The translations under genes were made by a program, and so were the position numbers. From NCBI GenBank assembly GCA_011176635.1, contig DUEC01000037.1, forward strand, positions 1 through 36,852: DNA of 36,852 nt. The letters are read 5' to 3'. The first letter of the stretch is position 1, and each line of letters starts with the position of its first letter. Source of the stretch: Dehalococcoidia bacterium. Lineage in GTDB: Bacteria; Chloroflexota; Dehalococcoidia; Dehalococcoidales; BS750m-G39. Of the stretch, positions 34,264-36,852 are shown piece by piece. The notes below the pieces were generated by a model. It was not told where the DNA came from, did no database searches, and saw only the letters and a list, made by a program, of their open reading frames with translations.

Positions 34264-35121
34264 TTAACTCCTAATCCCGGAGATGCCATCCCACAGCTTC
34301 TCTATCTCCTGCGAGACCCTGCCGCTGGCGTATTCCACTACCGGCTTACCCCGCACCATGGCTTCGGTGACGGCGTTGTCAAAGGGAATCCTGGCGGCTA
34401 CGCTTATTCCTTGGTCGGCGCAATAGCCCTCAATCCGGCGGGTATTCTCCTCGTTGAGGTCGTACTTGTTTATACAGACTTCCGCCGTAACGCCGAAGTG
34501 GCGGCAGACGCCGAGCACCCTCTCCAGGTCGTGTATCCCGGAGAGTGTCGGCTCGGTTACCAGCAGGGCGGCGTTGGCCCCGGAGAGCGATGAGATGACC
34601 GGGCAGCCGATGCCGAGGGGGCCGTCGCTTAGAATATAGTCCAGGTTTCTCTCCTGGGCAATCTGCCTGGCCTTCTGCCTCACCTGGGCTACCAGCTTCC
34701 CCGAGTTCTCCTGGGCGATTCCCAGCCGGGCGTGCACCAGAGGCCCGTATTTGGTATCGGCGATAAACCAGTGCCCGGAGAGGTTTTCTTCCATGGCGAT
34801 AGCATCAACCGGGCAGATATGGAAACAAAAGCCGCAGCCCTCGCAGGCGACGGGGTCAACCGTGTAATCCTTAATAGCGTCAAAGCGGCACAGCTCCTGG
34901 CACAGACCGCACCGGGTGCATTTCTCCTCGTCAATAACGGCTGTCTGCCCGCTCCAGAACTCGGTCTTCTCTTTCAGCGAAGGCTTTAGCAAGAGATGGA
35001 GGTCGGCGGCATCCACGTCGCAGTCAGCCAGCACCTTGTCTTTGGCCAGCGCCGCCAGCGAGCCGACGATGCTGGTCTTGCCGGTGCCCCCTTTACCGCT
35101 TAAGACTACGATTTCTCTCAT
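34264..35121 (-). CDS. MinD-family ATPase with inserted ferredoxin (first of pair)
   Basis: A 285-residue P-loop ATPase of the Mrp/MinD/NifH-like group. The deviant Walker A SGKGGTGKTS is at the N-terminus. A two-cluster ferredoxin insert follows (CTRCGLCQELC and CEGCGFCFHICP, about residues 68-105), then SDGPLGIGCPVI and LLVTEPTLSGIHDLERVL. Such proteins occur in pairs in anaerobes and probably couple ATP hydrolysis to metal-cluster handling. The start overlaps its paralogue by 29 bp. Confidence 0.88.
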   Translation of the reverse strand: MREIVVLSGKGGTGKTSIVGSLAALAKDKVLADCDVDAADLHLLLKPSLKEKTEFWSGQTAVIDEEKCTRCGLCQELCRFDAIKDYTVDPVACEGCGFCFHICPVDAIAMEENLSGHWFIADTKYGPLVHARLGIAQENSGKLVAQVRQKARQIAQERNLDYILSDGPLGIGCPVISSLSGANAALLVTEPTLSGIHDLERVLGVCRHFGVTAEVCINKYDLNEENTRRIEGYCADQGISVAARIPFDNAVTEAMVRGKPVVEYASGRVSQEIEKLWDGISGIRS

Positions 35122-35959
35122 CTACCGTCTCCTTGATACTGTCAAAAAGCTGGCCGAAGCTTTCCCGCCACTGCGGCATGCCCTCGGCCAGGGTTATTCC
35201 CTTAGAGTAAAGGCGGGCAATCTCGGTATCCAATGGGATGGTGAGCATGATTGGTATATTCTCTTTGCGGCAGTACTCTTCCACCTTGTTATCGCCGACG
35301 CCGGCGCGGTTGAGGACGACGCCGCAGGGAATACCGAGCTGTCTTATCGTTTCCACGGCCAGGACCAGGTCGTTGAGCCCGAAGGGGGTCGGCTCGGTTA
35401 CCAGCAGGCAGAAATCGCTGTCCTTGACCGCCTCCACCACCGGGCAGGAAGTCCCCGGGGGGATATCGATGATAACCACGCCGTTACCATCGGCCTGTTC
35501 TTTCACCCTCCTGATGACCGGCGGCGCCATGGCCTCGCCGACGGTGAGCCTGCCCTGAACAAACTCTATGCCGTCGGCGTTCCCCCACTCCACAACGCCC
35601 GTTTCCCGGCCCTGCTCGGAGATAGCCTCTTCCGGGCAGAGATAGCTACAGGCACCGCAGCCGTGGCAGAGCTCGGGGAAAACGAGGACGCGGTCGGGTA
35701 GTACCGCCAGGGCGTTATAGGCGCAGACCTCGGCACACTTGCCGCAGTAGGTGCACTTCTTCTCGTCTACCTTAGGCACCTGGATGCAGACCGCCTCTTT
35801 GCCAGTAATCACCGGCCTTAAGAATATGTGGGCATTGGGCTCCTCGACATCGCAGTCAAGAAGCCTGACCTTACGGCTGTCTTTCAGGGAGAGGGCAAGG
35901 CTGGTGGCTACCAGCGTCTTACCCGTCCCGCCTTTACCGCTGGCAACAGCTATTATCAT
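35093..35959 (-). CDS. MinD-family ATPase with inserted ferredoxin (second of pair)
   Basis: The 288-residue paralogue of the adjacent ATPase. It has Walker A SGKGGTGKT, LLDCDVEEPNAHIF, ferredoxin motifs CTYCGKCAEVC and CHGCGACSYLCP (about residues 69-110), VIIDIPPGTSCPV and LLVTEPTPFGLNDLVLAVE. The two ATPases probably form a heterodimer. It starts directly after the zinc-ribbon gene stop (0-base gap), with AGGGG upstream of ATG. Confidence 0.88.
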   Translation of the reverse strand: MIIAVASGKGGTGKTLVATSLALSLKDSRKVRLLDCDVEEPNAHIFLRPVITGKEAVCIQVPKVDEKKCTYCGKCAEVCAYNALAVLPDRVLVFPELCHGCGACSYLCPEEAISEQGRETGVVEWGNADGIEFVQGRLTVGEAMAPPVIRRVKEQADGNGVVIIDIPPGTSCPVVEAVKDSDFCLLVTEPTPFGLNDLVLAVETIRQLGIPCGVVLNRAGVGDNKVEEYCRKENIPIMLTIPLDTEIARLYSKGITLAEGMPQWRESFGQLFDSIKETVDERNRSLKR

Positions 35960-36157
35960 CTAGCCCCTGACCATCTTTGTCCCGCACTTGGGGCAGCTGA
36001 CATTGTAGCAGGGGGTACCCGCCTGGTGCGGGGCCCTGGCCCCACAGCTAGGGCAGAGGCAGTCGCCGCCGGGGCCGGCCCCGGCTCGGGTGCCCCTCAT
36101 CCGACCGCCCCTCTGACCGCCCCCTCGGGGCGGCCCGGTTCCATCTCCTCTAGGCAT
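35960..36157 (-). CDS. Gly/Arg-rich zinc-ribbon protein
   Basis: A 65-residue protein with an N-terminal Gly/Arg/Pro-rich stretch (residues 1-30) and a C-terminal zinc ribbon: CLCPSCGA (CxxC) and CPKCGTKMVRG (CxxC). Small proteins of this type commonly accompany the paired ferredoxin-ATPases and DUF5320/NifX-like proteins in anaerobes. A strong GGGGAGGTGA site lies 4 bases before ATG. It shares its operon with the two ATPases. Confidence 0.8.
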   Translation of the reverse strand: MPRGDGTGPPRGGGQRGGRMRGTRAGAGPGGDCLCPSCGARAPHQAGTPCYNVSCPKCGTKMVRG

Positions 36158-36161
36158 AGTT

Positions 36162-36233
36162 TCACCTCCCCTGTTGACTGACGAACTTCAAACTTCTCCG
36201 GCACTAGGTACACCGGGATTCATAGATTGGCAT
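36162..36233 (-). pseudogene. FmdB-like zinc-ribbon remnant interrupted by TAG
   Basis: From ATG 36233 the frame reads MPIYESRCT, then TAG (36204-36206), then CRRSLKFVSQQGR and TGA. FmdB-family proteins start MPIYEYRC-x-x-C...F, so the TAG falls inside the CxxC zinc knuckle and the product would be cut after 9 residues. A ribosome-binding site (AAGAGG) is still visible. It is most simply a decayed gene fragment between the MoaD-like gene and the zinc-ribbon gene. The rest of this gap (36234-36282) shows nothing else. Confidence 0.4.
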
Positions 36234-36282
36234 GGCTATTGCCTCTTCTTCGAGTGCCTCTCTGGTGGAGCAATACTGACCA

Positions 36283-36657
36283 TTAACAGTGCCCCAGTGT
36301 ATCTGCCAGTATCTTTACCTCGTCCCCATCTTTTAGCTTTACCTCAAGACCATGATTTAAAAGCACAAAATTCTTGCCGTTAACAAACACGTCGTAATCT
36401 AATTTCAGCTCTCTGGTTATGGGGCAAATCGGCTCAAAATCAACACCCGCTTGCTTGTAACGAGACCCTACTTCGGCAAGTAATGCTCTCAGCGTGTCAC
36501 CTTCTACATCTATTGCGGCAAACCCTTTCTCCTTCGCATCTGGCCATGGTGCGTAAAATGCAGGTAGGGATGAGGAGGAGGTCCCCAGAGTCACTTGCCC
36601 GTCATAATTAACCAGAACTCTCAATTGCTCAAAATGGGGAACTATTGCTACCCTCAT
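36283..36657 (-). CDS. MoaD/ThiS-like ubiquitin-fold protein (second copy)
   Basis: This 124-residue paralogue of the island protein at 11688-12065 shares FYAPWP, GDTLRALLAEV, RYKQAGVDFEP, LDYDVFVNGKNF and LEVKLKDGDEVKI. The C-terminus is DTLGHC, so it too lacks Gly-Gly. ATG 36657 is preferred because GGGGGG lies 5-6 bases upstream and the product begins MRVAIVPHFEQL, in line with the paralogue; a GTG at 36663 is two codons earlier. It is coupled to the upstream DUF5320-like gene. No E1 enzyme is adjacent to this copy. Confidence 0.72.
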   Translation of the reverse strand: MRVAIVPHFEQLRVLVNYDGQVTLGTSSSSLPAFYAPWPDAKEKGFAAIDVEGDTLRALLAEVGSRYKQAGVDFEPICPITRELKLDYDVFVNGKNFVLLNHGLEVKLKDGDEVKILADTLGHC

Positions 36658-36659
36658 GC

Positions 36660-36852
36660 TCACCCCCCTGAACTCTCGTCTTTCTTTTCCAGCGCCTCGA
36701 TGCGGCGCTGAATCTCGGCCAGTTGCTCGGCTAATGCCTGCGACTGGGCTTTGAGCGCCCCCAGTTCCTGCTCCGGGCTTTGCGGCTGGGGCGCCGGGCT
36801 TACCGGCGGGGTCATGCCCAACCCCATACCCATGCCTCTGCCCATGCCCTTA
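36660..36852 (-). CDS. DUF5320-like protein, 5' end outside the window
   Basis: The frame is open to the window edge. Visible are a Gly/Met-rich stretch (GMGRGMGMGLGM), a Pro/Gln linker and a C-terminal coiled-coil helix (PEQELGALKAQSQALAEQ, then LAEIQRRIEALEKK), the layout of DUF5320 proteins. An internal ATG at 36845 would give 61 residues, but in-frame sequence continues upstream, so the true start is probably beyond the edge. DUF5320 proteins commonly sit beside MinD-type ferredoxin-ATPases, as here. Confidence 0.65.
   Translation of the reverse strand, partial: KGMGRGMGMGLGMTPPVSPAPQPQSPEQELGALKAQSQALAEQLAEIQRRIEALEKKDESSGG

Overview
The window looks like a chromosomal segment of an anaerobic, GC-rich bacterium, most likely an uncultured Chloroflexota of the class Dehalococcoidia. 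The evidence is the housekeeping cluster radA-ispD-ispF-cysE-cysS, whose ispD-ispF-cysS core I recall from Dehalococcoides, together with many flavin and iron-sulfur redox modules and enzymes of the tungsten/molybdenum type. I ran no database search, so the taxonomy is inference.

Layout. (1) 1-6.35 kb, plus strand: radA, an AT-rich membrane-protein gene wedged into the operon, ispD, ispF, cysE, cysS, a small membrane protein and a YbjQ-family protein. (2) 6.36-10.8 kb, minus strand: gatB, secG, a 41-residue zinc-finger protein, a UbiA-type prenyltransferase and a B12-binding/radical SAM enzyme. (3) 11.0-11.4 kb: tRNA-Ala(CGC), a small membrane protein, tRNA-Arg(CCT) and a terminator. (4) 11.4-16.7 kb: an apparent genomic island bounded by tRNA-Arg and a directly repeated copy of its 3' end. 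It carries a MoaD-like protein, a MoeB-like E1 enzyme and a three-subunit xanthine dehydrogenase-family molybdenum hydroxylase. (5) 16.7-29.2 kb, minus strand: one long operon in the order paaX, bamB, bamC, bamD, bamE, bamF, an Etf:quinone oxidoreductase, etfB, etfA. (6) 29.3-30.1 kb, plus strand: a divergent FdhD-family gene. (7) 30.1-36.85 kb, minus strand: an HdrD-like/FAD oxidase pair, a small Cys-rich protein, a radical SAM protein, an IscU-like scaffold, two ferredoxin-MinD ATPases, a zinc ribbon, a second MoaD-like protein and a DUF5320-like protein cut by the window edge.

How it works together. The central operon matches the class II (tungsten) benzoyl-CoA reductase BamBCDEF in gene content and gene order. 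The BamB homologue has E251, H260 and C322 at the residue numbers I recall for the active site and tungsten ligand of characterised BamB. bamGHI (NuoEFG-like) do not follow bamF. Their place is taken by an Etf:menaquinone oxidoreductase and EtfAB. This suggests aromatic-ring reduction wired to a flavoprotein/quinone branch instead of an NADH branch. PaaX-family regulators often sense aryl-CoA esters, and here paaX is the first gene of the operon behind a good sigma70-type promoter. FdhD, the MoaD/MoeB proteins and the MinD/IscU/zinc-ribbon cluster plausibly help make pterin and Fe-S cofactors. The island hydroxylase resembles the 4-hydroxybenzoyl-CoA reductase large subunit but lacks that enzyme's extra Fe-S insert.

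The observations I rate highest are the Bam operon with its Etf/EMO tail, the tRNA-Arg-bounded island, an HdrD-like gene that seems to start at ATT directly after an in-frame TAG, a hydroxylase small subunit with Asp in place of a cluster-ligand Cys, MoaD-like proteins without a C-terminal Gly-Gly, and a dispersed G-quadruplex-type intergenic repeat.
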